Assembly (NCBI RefSeq): GCF_030826625.1
Contig: NZ_JAPJNQ010000001.1
Span: 1 to 26,420, forward strand
Source of the DNA: Corynebacterium sp.
GTDB taxonomy: Bacteria; Actinomycetota; Actinomycetes; Mycobacteriales; Mycobacteriaceae
Direction: 5' to 3'
DNA length: 26,420 nt
Positions within the stretch are counted from its first letter, which is position 1. Each line of letters opens with the position of its first letter. This document shows, piece by piece, positions 15,461 to 22,192 of the stretch. The translations under genes and the position numbers were made by a program. A model generated the notes under the pieces. It was not told where the DNA came from. It saw only the letters and a list, made by a program, of their open reading frames with translations, and made no database searches.

Positions 15461-15484
15461 ACTATTTTGGACTACCAAAATAGT
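15461..15484. promoter_or_regulatory. 10-bp inverted repeat upstream of the collagen-like gene
   Basis: ACTATTTTGG (15461-15470) and CCAAAATAGT (15475-15484) are exact reverse complements with a 4-nt centre. It lies 65 nt before the GTG start, at or just after the predicted transcription start. It could be an operator or a stabilising hairpin at the 5' end of the mRNA. Confidence 0.6.
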
Positions 15485-15549
15485 GTTTCGTGCACCTACA
15501 TACGTGGGAGTGCACTTGGCTTTTTGAAGAGAAACTCGGAGACCATACC

Positions 15550-16995
15550 GTGGCTAAAAAGAAATCAGTTGGCGTAACTGCCTGCGCAGTTTTCGCCCTG
15601 AGCTTGGGCCTGTTGAGCCCAATCAATACTGCCCATGCGCAGGAAGCTGCAGAGCCAACTGCTACTTCTCAAACCCAGCTTTGCCCAATCGTGGATTTTG
15701 CCGTGTCGTCGTCGGCATTTTCTTGGACGATTTCGCCGGAGCATGCAGATAAATTCAACAACACTGACCGTGCCGTGCAACGTGATGAAAAAGGCCAGCC
15801 AGTAAGCGTTGGATTCCGCGGACAGGATGAAGGCACGTTGGTAAAGGTCGATGCGGATAATCGTATTGCAGATGCAATCGTTACCGGCAAGGGAGACATT
15901 ACGATCGGCACCGATACCGTTAGTTCTCCAATTGTAACCGTCAAGCCGGACAAAAAAGTTTCTGTCAACGCGGTTTATAACGGAGTCTCACAAACTCTTG
16001 CCACGGGGACTTTGACTAATGAGCAAGCCGTAAATCATGATGTGCTCGGCAGCCATACTGTTTTGTTCCGTGGCGAAATTACTGACTTGACCTTCAGGTC
16101 TGTCATTTCAGCCGATGTGCAAGCCGCGCTGTCTGGAACGCTGACTGTATATGGTGAAGTTGCGCCAGTGCGTAAGGAAAACTGCACCGAGGAAGAAAAG
16201 AAGGGCGTACAAGGACCGCGTGGTCCGATCGGACCACAAGGTGATCGCGGTCCAGCAGGTCCAGCAGGCCCTCCGGGTGAGCGTGGACCACAAGGCCCAG
16301 CAGGTGGCCCGGCCGGTCCAGCGGGTCCAGCGGGTGAAAAAGGACCACAAGGCGAGCCAGGACCGGCAGGTCCTAAAGGCGAGCAGGGTCCAGCAGGAGA
16401 GAAAGGCCCCCAGGGTCCAGCAGGGCCTAAAGGTGAGCAGGGTCCAGCAGGAGAGAAAGGACCCCAGGGTCCAGCAGGCAAGCCGGGCGAGCGTGGACCA
16501 AAGGGCGAACAGGGGGAACAAGGTAAGCCAGGTGCAGATCTAAAGATCTCCAAGCAATATGACGATGCTCAAGGCAATCGCGTCGTTGAGCTCACCAATG
16601 GCCAGAAGATTGTCATTCCGAAGGGCAAAGATGGCGCCCCAGGTAAAGATGGCGCTGCTGGTAAAGACGGTGCACAAGGTGAGAAAGGTCAGGACGGCAA
16701 AAATGCCGCACCACTGACCATCGTCGGGCAGGAGATCAAAGACGGTAAAGTCATCGTGAAATTCTCTGATGGCAGCACCGTCGAAATCCCATTGCCGAAA
16801 GACGGCAAAGACGGTAAGGACGGCAAGCCAGGACCACAAGGTGAGCCAGCGCCGCATTCGTCGTCAAGCTTTGGTGGCATCATCGCTTCGTTCCTGAAGT
16901 CACTGGTTAACTTGTCTACCGGCATTCCATTAATCGGCGGAATTATCGGCAAACTTCTGCAATTTTTCGAGTCTCTGACCGGCATGAAGTTCTAG
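15550..16995 (+). CDS. Secreted collagen-like protein with hydrophobic C-terminal segment
   Basis: 481 residues from a GTG at 15550, chosen because GGAG (15538-15541) lies 8 nt upstream and translation then begins with a Sec signal peptide (KKK, hydrophobic core, NTAHA cleavage after residue 30). Layout: unknown domain 31-212 bounded by Cys45 and Cys212, its only cysteines in the mature chain and a likely disulfide; Gly-X-Y collagen region about 219-328 with a single phase break at AGGPAG (251-256); a beta-like module 330-358 (VVELTNGQKIVIPKGKDG); a second short G-X-Y stretch 359-383; a related module 387-416 (VIVKFSDGSTVEIPLPKDG); a third G-X-Y stretch to 432; and a 42-residue hydrophobic, Gly-rich amphipathic end (FGGIIASFLKSL, IPLIGGIIGKLLQFF). 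There is no LPXTG or basic stop-transfer tail, so sortase anchoring is unlikely; insertion in the mycomembrane is an inference. Promoter palindromes suggest regulated expression. Confidence 0.85.
   Translation: MAKKKSVGVTACAVFALSLGLLSPINTAHAQEAAEPTATSQTQLCPIVDFAVSSSAFSWTISPEHADKFNNTDRAVQRDEKGQPVSVGFRGQDEGTLVKVDADNRIADAIVTGKGDITIGTDTVSSPIVTVKPDKKVSVNAVYNGVSQTLATGTLTNEQAVNHDVLGSHTVLFRGEITDLTFRSVISADVQAALSGTLTVYGEVAPVRKENCTEEEKKGVQGPRGPIGPQGDRGPAGPAGPPGERGPQGPAGGPAGPAGPAGEKGPQGEPGPAGPKGEQGPAGEKGPQGPAGPKGEQGPAGEKGPQGPAGKPGERGPKGEQGEQGKPGADLKISKQYDDAQGNRVVELTNGQKIVIPKGKDGAPGKDGAAGKDGAQGEKGQDGKNAAPLTIVGQEIKDGKVIVKFSDGSTVEIPLPKDGKDGKDGKPGPQGEPAPHSSSSFGGIIASFLKSLVNLSTGIPLIGGIIGKLLQFFESLTGMKF
16381..16483. 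repeat. 54-bp tandem repeat in the collagen coding region
   Basis: The unit starting GAGCAGGGTCCAGCAGGAGA at 16381 recurs at 16435, almost identical for about 49 bp. It encodes six Gly-X-Y triplets (EQGPAGEKGPQGPAGPKG). Such near-identical units allow expansion or contraction of the collagen rod by slippage. Confidence 0.8.
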
Positions 16996-17027
16996 CAAGC
17001 AAACTGCCCTGCTGGGAAGCCCTTAAG

Positions 17028-17066
17028 CGCCGCATTTTACCTTTCGAGGTGGAGTGCGGCGTTTTT
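17028..17066 (+). terminator. Terminator of the collagen-like gene
   Basis: CGCCGCA (17028-17034) pairs with TGCGGCG (17055-17061); the inner TTTTACC and GGTGGAG can extend the stem with several G-T pairs. TTTTT follows at 17062-17066. It is 33 nt after the stop codon. Confidence 0.85.
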
Positions 17067-17135
17067 ATGAGCTAAAAGGGCGTTTACCGGGGTTAAACGA
17101 AGCCCGAGCCGGAAATAGTCGGGGGTAATCATGTC

Positions 17136-17232
17136 TATTGTGTCTTTTTTACAAATAGTGGACGAAAAAGGCCGGTTTCAGGGGGCTTATTTGCAAAAAA
17201 GACACAATATTCTGGTCGACGCCCCGACCAGA
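17136..17232. repeat. 22-bp inverted repeat (one mismatch) plus adjacent 8-bp hairpin
   Basis: The stretch 17136-17157 (TATTGTGTCTTTTTT then ACAAATA) and 17188-17209 are reverse complements at 21 of 22 positions, with a 30-nt spacer. Immediately after it TCTGGTCG (17211-17218) and CGACCAGA (17225-17232) form a second perfect hairpin followed by CACACTTTTTG. The block lies in the 351-nt stretch between the collagen-like gene and tRNA-Pro, beyond the collagen gene's own terminator and outside the tRNA terminator. No credible protein frame covers it. It could be a structured RNA, a bidirectional transcription barrier or a small non-autonomous repeat element. Confidence 0.7.
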
Positions 17233-17305
17233 CACACTTTTTGTCGCACAACCCGCACACCCACAACCCGCATATCCCGCTCGTGGACTTGGGGAGGTGT
17301 GAATA

Positions 17306-17339
17306 GCAAAAGGCCGGAAAGCAAAAGCTTCCCGGCCTT
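17306..17339 (-). terminator. Terminator of tRNA-Pro
   Basis: On the minus strand AAGGCCGGGAAGC and GCTTTCCGGCCTT form a 13-bp stem (one G-T) with a TTTT loop, and the downstream arm runs into TTTTGC. It begins 7 nt after the tRNA 3' end. Confidence 0.85.
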
Positions 17340-17346
17340 GTATTTG

Positions 17347-17420
17347 TCGGGGCGACAGGATTTGAACCTGCGACCCTCTGCTCCCAAAGCAGATGCGCTA
17401 CCAAGCTGCGCTACGCCCCG
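17347..17420 (-). tRNA. tRNA-Pro (anticodon TGG)
   Basis: A 74-nt minus-strand tRNA starting CGGGGCG and ending CGCCCCG plus discriminator A, giving a 7-bp acceptor stem. The anticodon arm is TCTGC-TTTGGGA-GCAGA with TGG at plus 17384-17386; the T arm has GGTTCAAATCC. CCA is not encoded (next bases CAA). It reads CCA and, with modification, other Pro codons. Confidence 0.97.
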
Positions 17421-17463
17421 CCATCGCGATGAAGTATTAATTTCTGCGACTTGGATATCTTAT

Positions 17464-17552
17464 TATAGCGCTATACAAAAGTGCAAATCGTTGTTCTGTT
17501 GAATGTAAAACTGCAGCGTATAGCGCTAAAATCGGGGCAGAAAGCAGCGCTA
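17464..17552. repeat. Repeated palindromic AGCGCT sites
   Basis: TATAGCGCTATA (17464-17475) is a perfect 12-bp palindrome. TATAGCGCTA recurs at 17519-17528 and AGCGCTA at 17546-17552, the last just beyond the stop of the minus-strand phosphoesterase gene. They lie between that gene and the tRNA-Pro promoter side. They may be protein-binding sites or decayed transcript-end hairpins. Confidence 0.5.
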
Positions 17553-17563
17553 AACTATGAGCA

Positions 17564-18493
17564 TCACTCGTCTTTTTCTGTAATGCGCAACAGTGTCGCC
17601 GAAGGCCTACAGAACAACCGCACCGGTGCATACTTCGAAGTGCCTAAACCATTCGACACGTGCATCGCCATGCCGTCGAAATCATGCAGCCCCTGCACAC
17701 GTTCACGATCAATTCCGCAGTTCGTCACCAAAGCCTTCGAGCCTGGCAAACATACCTGGCCACCGTGCGTGTGCCCCGACAGTGACAGCTGATAACCATC
17801 GGCGGCGAACCGTTGCAACACGCGCGGTTCCGGGGAGTGGAGTAGCGCCAATGCAAGATCCGCATCTGGATTGGGTGGCCCCGCGATCTCGTCGTAGTCA
17901 TCGAAATCATGATGCGGATCATCCACGCCGGCGACCGCCAAGCGCACATTCCCCACACGAAACTCGAGGCGCTTCTGGTTTGCATCCTGCCAGCCGCGCT
18001 CGATGAACGCTGCTCGCATGTCCCGCCAGGGCAAATCCACATACGATGGCGTCCGCTTCTTCCCTGTTAAATACTGAAACGGGTTGACCGGTTGTGGGGC
18101 CCAATAGTCGTTCGTGCCCCATACGAATAGTCCCGGCGTATTCAGCAGCGGTTCCAATGCGCGCAATACGTGTGGTACTGCGTGCAGATCGGATAGATTG
18201 TCACCGGTATTAACCACCAAATCAGGCTGCAAACGAGCCAAGTCCTGCACCCAGGCAATCTTCTTGTCCTGGCCTGGGATCATGTGCAAATCAGAAACGT
18301 GCAGCAAACGAAATTCCGTCTGCCCGTGCGAGCTACGTTTTTTGCTCAGCGTTCCCTTAGGCAACAGCGGCAAGGTGTATTCCTTGAGTTCGAAGCGGTT
18401 GAGCTCTGAAACCGCCCACGCTAGCGTGCCGAGTCCTGCACCCAGGCCAGCCACGGTAGTAGAGGCAAGTGCTGTCTTCCACGAAATATTCAC
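17564..18493 (-). CDS. Membrane-anchored metallophosphoesterase
   Basis: 309 residues from GTG at 18493. An N-terminal membrane segment (ASTTVAGLGAGLGTLAWAV) is followed by a calcineurin-type phosphoesterase domain of the YaeI-like group: LLHVSDLHM, VVNTGDNLSD, FVWGTNDYW (in place of the usual GNHD), LLHSPEP and LSGHTHGGQVCLP, which together supply the two-metal site. The substrate is unknown; related enzymes act on lipid or nucleotide phosphoesters. The GTG is chosen because TAAACT (plus 18501-18506) lies 7 nt upstream, and because the longer frame would run through the promoter and start of the divergent gene. The GNHD to GTND change keeps the metal-binding Asn. Confidence 0.88.
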   Translation of the reverse strand: MNISWKTALASTTVAGLGAGLGTLAWAVSELNRFELKEYTLPLLPKGTLSKKRSSHGQTEFRLLHVSDLHMIPGQDKKIAWVQDLARLQPDLVVNTGDNLSDLHAVPHVLRALEPLLNTPGLFVWGTNDYWAPQPVNPFQYLTGKKRTPSYVDLPWRDMRAAFIERGWQDANQKRLEFRVGNVRLAVAGVDDPHHDFDDYDEIAGPPNPDADLALALLHSPEPRVLQRFAADGYQLSLSGHTHGGQVCLPGSKALVTNCGIDRERVQGLHDFDGMAMHVSNGLGTSKYAPVRLFCRPSATLLRITEKDE

Positions 18494-18500
18494 TCGCCCG

Positions 18501-18536
18501 AGTTTAGCCAGGCTGGTTTGAACTGGCGAGTATCTT
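18501..18536. promoter_or_regulatory. Divergent leaderless promoters of the phosphoesterase and yqeY-like genes
   Basis: Minus strand: TAAACT (plus 18501-18506) is 7 nt from the GTG at 18493. Plus strand: TATCTT (18531-18536) is 7 nt from the ATG at 18544. The two -10 elements are only 24 bp apart and the start codons 50 bp apart, so the -35 contacts of each would overlap the other promoter; simultaneous firing should interfere. Neither has a clear -35. Confidence 0.5.
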
Positions 18537-18543
18537 GGGATGT

Positions 18544-19053
18544 ATGAGTGACAACAATGCAAAAGCTGCTGCGAACAACACCGAAGGATCGCTGAAAGAA
18601 CGAATCCGCCGGGATCTGACCACCGCAATGAAAGCGAAAGACAAGCCCACCACGTCCGCGCTTCGGATGCTGCTGGCTGCCATCCAGGCTGAAGAGACCT
18701 CCACTGGAACGCGAAGCGAACTGACTGACGAGCAAACCCTGAAAGTAATCGCGCGTGAGATTAAAAAGCGTCGCGAGTCTGCCGAGATCTACCGTGATAA
18801 CGGCCGTGATGAGCTTGCCGAGGCCGAAGAATCCGAGGCTGGCGTTTTTGAAAACTACCAACCACAGCAATTGAATGACGACGAACTGGGTGAGCTTGTC
18901 GACGGCGTCATCAGTGAAATTTCCGCCGACGCTGGTGAACAGCTGAGCATGAAGCACATGGGGCAGGTTATGAAGTCTGCCAACGCAAAAGCCTCCGGAC
19001 GCGCAGATGGTAAGCGCATCTCGGAGGCTGTGAAAGCTCGGCTGGCCGGTTAG
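18544..19053 (+). CDS. GatB/YqeY domain protein
   Basis: 169 residues. The segment LKERIRRDLTTAMKAKDK, SALRMLLAAIQ and the helical C-terminus MKHMGQVMKSANAKASGRADGKRISEAVKARL are typical of YqeY proteins, the free-standing homologue of the tRNA-binding tail domain of the GatB amidotransferase subunit. Its biological role is not established. There is a short polar N-terminal extension (SDNNAKAAANNTEG). The ATG at 18544 is probably leaderless. Its stop overlaps the ponA stop by 4 bp in convergent orientation. Confidence 0.9.
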   Translation: MSDNNAKAAANNTEGSLKERIRRDLTTAMKAKDKPTTSALRMLLAAIQAEETSTGTRSELTDEQTLKVIAREIKKRRESAEIYRDNGRDELAEAEESEAGVFENYQPQQLNDDELGELVDGVISEISADAGEQLSMKHMGQVMKSANAKASGRADGKRISEAVKARLAG

Positions 19054-21455
19054 AAATTAAACAGGTTGCGTAGCTCTTCAGTTGCGTTTTGAATCTCTTG
19101 CTCGAGATTAAACTCAATCGGCGGTGGGGGCTGCTGTCCACGTGATGCGGTGCCGCCGCTGCGCCCGGAATTGGTTGAATCCCCTGGCGAAGGGCTCGGG
19201 CGCGTGGAACCATCAGAAATCTGCAAAACCACGACGCTGTTGGCGGGTCCTTCGAAGACTGCATTGACCACACGGCCTACGGATGTTCCATTTCCAGCGA
19301 CCCGTTCAGTACGCACTTCTAAGCCGGCCTCGGCCAAGCGCTGTCGTGCATCTGCTTCACGCAGTCCACGCACTTCGTTGAGCTTGGCGGCGTCAAGGCC
19401 TTGGTCAAAAACCGGATCGTATTCGCCGATACCGCCGTTGATGGCACGGGGTAGGTTATTCGCCATGTTGTAGAACGAACGCGCCGGCTCGGTGCCGCCG
19501 AACAGGTTACCGTTGGAGCATTGGCGAACCGGGCTTGTACACAGCGACATCGTGGTGGTGCTGTCGTTGAAAACATACGGTGCGGCAGCGATTCCGGAAT
19601 TGAACGCCAAGAAGGCTGCAGAGAAGTTTTCGTTAGTCGTGCCGGTTTTTGCTGCCATGGTGCCGGGGAAGCCTTCAGCATTGCGGGCATTCGCTGCAGT
19701 ACCGGATTTGCCATCTTCTGTCATCGCTTGCGACAAGGCGTCGGCAGCGTTGTGGTCCATGACGTTTTCACACGGGGTGCGCTCCAGGTATACCTCTTGG
19801 CCGTTGCGGTCATAGATGGCATCAATTGGATTCGGTTCACACCAGGTGCCGCCCGAAGCCAATGAAGCACCGACGTTGGATAGCTCTAGTGCGTTGACCG
19901 GGGTGGAGCCCAGCACATAAGAGCCCAAGTTGGCATCTTTTTGGAACTGCGCGATAGAGCGTTCACCGTCGTGAGTGCCTTCGTCCGCGTAGCTACGCAA
20001 TCCCAGTGCGACAGAAAGATCCACCACGGCTGGCACGCCAACACGTTCCATGAGCTGAACGAATGGGGTGTTTGGCGAATGCGCCAGCGCGTCGCGAAGC
20101 GACATGGATCCGGCGAATTCACCAAAGTTTTCCACGCAATAGCGGTTAGGAGGGCAATTTGGTGCGCCACCGTGCCCTAATCCTTCGGCTTCGTAGCGAG
20201 GAGGAACAGACACTTGCTGCTCAATACCCATGCCATCTTCGATTGCAGCGGCAGCAGCGAAAACTTTAAAAACAGACCCAGCGCCGTGGCCTACCAACGA
20301 GTAAGGCTGCGGCAGGATGGTCTCACCAGCTTCCTGGTCCAGCCCATAATTGCGCGAAGAGGTCATCGCCAGGATCCGACGGGAATCCGGGCTCGGCTCA
20401 ATGACGTTGAGAACCTCTGCTACACCAGCGGCGTGCGGATCAGTATAACTGGATACTGCACGCCGAGCCTCGTATTGCACTGCTGGTTCGAGTGTGGTGT
20501 GGATATCGTATTTACCGGCCATGAGCTCTTCTGTGGTGATGCCGCGTTCTGCTAGGTATTGCAGTGCGAAATCGCAGAAGAAACCCGCATCACCAGCTGC
20601 GATGCAACCGTTGGCAAGTGTGGCAGGAGATTCCAGAACACCGAGAGGTTCGGCAGTGAAACCATCTGCGGCTTCTTGGTCCAGATAACCGTGATCGACC
20701 ATCGCTTGCAGCACCGTATTACGACGATCGGTGGCACCATCCGGGTTGGTATATGGGTTGAGGTACTCAGAAGACTGCACCATTCCAGCCAACATTGCAG
20801 ACTGCGGAACTGACAGCTCAGCTGCAGAGATGCCGAAATAAGTACGCGCGGCAGCCTCGATGCCATAGGCATGGTTGCCAAATGGCACCAAGTTCAAATA
20901 GCCGGCAAGGATATCTTCTTTGCTTAGACGATCATCCAAATCGGCGGCGACGCGAATCTCGCGCAATTTACGAGTAACTGTCTGCTCAATCGCTGCCCGA
21001 CGCTCTTCGTCAGTTTCGGCGTCGACAAGCAAAGCCCAGTTTTTGGCGTATTGCTGGTGAATCGTCGATGCACCTTGTTGCACCCCGCCGGCAGCGATAT
21101 TTGCTGCCAATGCACGCAGATAGCCGTGGAAATCGACGCCTTCGTGCTCGTAGAAACGGTTATCCTCGATAGCAACGATGGCATCTTTCATGGCCTGCGA
21201 GATTTCCTCAGGCGGAACCTCATGGCGACGTTGGCTGAAAAAATTCGCCAACACGTTGCCCTCACTGTCATACATTGTGGACACGCCAGGGGCGCCGCCC
21301 TCCTGAATATCGGTGAGGTCAGATTCCATCGCCTGTTCGGCGCGCGCTGCAGTCGCACCACTGATACCGACAACTGGCGCGATCGCTGCGGCGATTACCG
21401 CAGACACACCGAGCGTTGCCAGCAAAATGGTGATCATCGATTTGGAATAAGACAC
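19050..21455 (-). CDS. ponA: Class A penicillin-binding protein (transglycosylase/transpeptidase) with PASTA-like domain
   Basis: 801 residues. One N-terminal membrane helix (about 7-32), then a GT51 glycosyltransferase domain with catalytic Glu97 in EDNRFYEHEGVDFHG and GASTIHQQYAKN (128-139), and a transpeptidase domain with SVFK (Ser394-Lys397), SPN (460-462) and KTGT (603-606). A PASTA-like domain (about 680-745; VRGLREADARQRLAEAGLEV) and a Pro/Ser-rich linker precede a short C-terminal helix. It polymerises and cross-links peptidoglycan at the outer membrane face. Cysteines occur in pairs in the transpeptidase region (e.g. 434/440, 539/562), which may form disulfides. The GTG at 21455 is 7 nt after TAAAGT, so it is leaderless. 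The length is normal for actinobacterial PonA. Confidence 0.95.
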   Translation of the reverse strand: MSYSKSMITILLATLGVSAVIAAAIAPVVGISGATAARAEQAMESDLTDIQEGGAPGVSTMYDSEGNVLANFFSQRRHEVPPEEISQAMKDAIVAIEDNRFYEHEGVDFHGYLRALAANIAAGGVQQGASTIHQQYAKNWALLVDAETDEERRAAIEQTVTRKLREIRVAADLDDRLSKEDILAGYLNLVPFGNHAYGIEAAARTYFGISAAELSVPQSAMLAGMVQSSEYLNPYTNPDGATDRRNTVLQAMVDHGYLDQEAADGFTAEPLGVLESPATLANGCIAAGDAGFFCDFALQYLAERGITTEELMAGKYDIHTTLEPAVQYEARRAVSSYTDPHAAGVAEVLNVIEPSPDSRRILAMTSSRNYGLDQEAGETILPQPYSLVGHGAGSVFKVFAAAAAIEDGMGIEQQVSVPPRYEAEGLGHGGAPNCPPNRYCVENFGEFAGSMSLRDALAHSPNTPFVQLMERVGVPAVVDLSVALGLRSYADEGTHDGERSIAQFQKDANLGSYVLGSTPVNALELSNVGASLASGGTWCEPNPIDAIYDRNGQEVYLERTPCENVMDHNAADALSQAMTEDGKSGTAANARNAEGFPGTMAAKTGTTNENFSAAFLAFNSGIAAAPYVFNDSTTTMSLCTSPVRQCSNGNLFGGTEPARSFYNMANNLPRAINGGIGEYDPVFDQGLDAAKLNEVRGLREADARQRLAEAGLEVRTERVAGNGTSVGRVVNAVFEGPANSVVVLQISDGSTRPSPSPGDSTNSGRSGGTASRGQQPPPPIEFNLEQEIQNATEELRNLFNF

Positions 21456-21462
21456 GATAGAT

Positions 21463-21478
21463 ACTTTACGCAGTAAAG
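21463..21478 (-). promoter_or_regulatory. ponA -10 region with overlapping inverted repeat
   Basis: TAAAGT on the minus strand (plus 21463-21468) is 7 nt before the GTG start of ponA. CTTTAC-GCA-GTAAAG (21464-21478) is a perfect inverted repeat covering this element, hence a possible operator. Confidence 0.45.
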
Positions 21479-21607
21479 GTGTGTGAGAAAACTACTCACT
21501 CCCCCTATAAGTGTGACGCATTCGACAAGTAAGGTGCTGGGGCCTAAACTATCCGGAACATCTCAGCGGAAGCCACGCCCTCGCTGTCGACAATGAGGAG
21601 ACATTTC

Positions 21608-21961
21608 ATGTCCGCCACACCCGGCAATTACCAGCACAATTCAGCCTATCGCGGTGCTTACAGCCGGAAAGCTACAAAAATTTCTGCGGCAACGGTCGAG
21701 CGCGGTGAATGGGTAGCGCAAGCGAAATGTCGCAACGGGGATCCGGATGCCCTATTCGTGCGTGGGGCAGAACAACGTAAAGCTGCGATGATCTGCCAGC
21801 ACTGCCCAGTCGTCATCGAATGCTGTGCAGATGCTCTAGATAATGAGGTTGAGTTCGGTGTCTGGGGCGGACTGACTGAACGTCAACGGCGTGCCATCCT
21901 GCGGAAACACCCGCATGTCACCGATTGGGCAAGTTATTTGTCCAACGGTGGCGAAATTTAG
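21608..21961 (+). CDS. whcA: WhiB-family Fe-S transcriptional regulator, WhcA-like
   Basis: 117 residues with four cluster cysteines in the WhiB pattern: Cys41, Cys63, Cys66 and Cys72 (CRNGDPD then ICQHCPVVIECC; Cys73 is an extra neighbour). The GVWGGLTERQRRAIL turn (84-98) and the following basic stretch RRAILRK bind DNA. Such proteins hold a redox-sensitive [4Fe-4S] cluster and act with the primary sigma factor. Position next to ponA is that of C. glutamicum whcA, which restrains the oxidative stress response (from memory). The ATG at 21608 is set by AGGAG (21596-21600) with 7 nt spacing; an ATG at 21593 overlaps that ribosome site and is discarded. It is divergent from ponA. Confidence 0.92.
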   Translation: MSATPGNYQHNSAYRGAYSRKATKISAATVERGEWVAQAKCRNGDPDALFVRGAEQRKAAMICQHCPVVIECCADALDNEVEFGVWGGLTERQRRAILRKHPHVTDWASYLSNGGEI

Positions 21962-22021
21962 CGGATCCCATTCTTTAGCCTCTAGTCGCGCTTGTCTCTA
22001 GTCGCGCTGTAGGTGAAACTG

Positions 22022-22027
22022 TAGAAT
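22022..22027 (+). promoter_or_regulatory. -10 element of the DUF4177 gene
   Basis: TAGAAT lies 7 nt upstream of the ATG at 22035, so the transcript for the DUF4177-RidA pair is probably leaderless. AAGGA (22029-22033) in the gap is too close to the ATG to be a normal ribosome site. Confidence 0.5.
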
Positions 22028-22034
22028 TAAGGAC

Positions 22035-22190
22035 ATGAAAAAATGGGAATACGCAACCGCACCTGTCCTTGTTCACGCTACGCAGCAGATCCTTAACAGC
22101 TGGGGTGAAGACGGCTGGGAGCTCGTCACCATCATTCCTGGGCCGAACCCAGAAAACCTCGTCGCCTACTTCAAGCGCGAACTGGCCTAG
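22035..22190 (+). CDS. DUF4177-type microprotein
   Basis: A 51-residue protein, MKKWEYATAPVLVHATQQ to FKRELA, with the NSWGEDGWELVTIIPGP and NLVAYFKR segments that mark the small DUF4177 family (KWEYxxxP, LNxxGxxGWELV, FKR). Function unknown. It is followed after 2 bp by the RidA-like gene, so translation is probably coupled. The same pair follows whcA in C. glutamicum (from memory). Confidence 0.9.
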   Translation: MKKWEYATAPVLVHATQQILNSWGEDGWELVTIIPGPNPENLVAYFKRELA

Positions 22191-22192
22191 TA

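Noticed and set aside
15444..15470. Possible DtxR box near the collagen-like promoter (TTTAGATTTATAGCTAAC)
   Set aside because: It fits only if one base is skipped in the centre; the palindrome spacing is wrong.
16035..16553. Gly/Pro-rich frame antisense to the collagen repeats
   Set aside because: The reverse complement of Gly-X-Y codons automatically gives another Gly/Pro repeat; no start signal or promoter.
17131..17502. 123-codon frame running across the hairpin cluster and tRNA-Pro
   Set aside because: It overlaps a terminator and a tRNA and matches no family.
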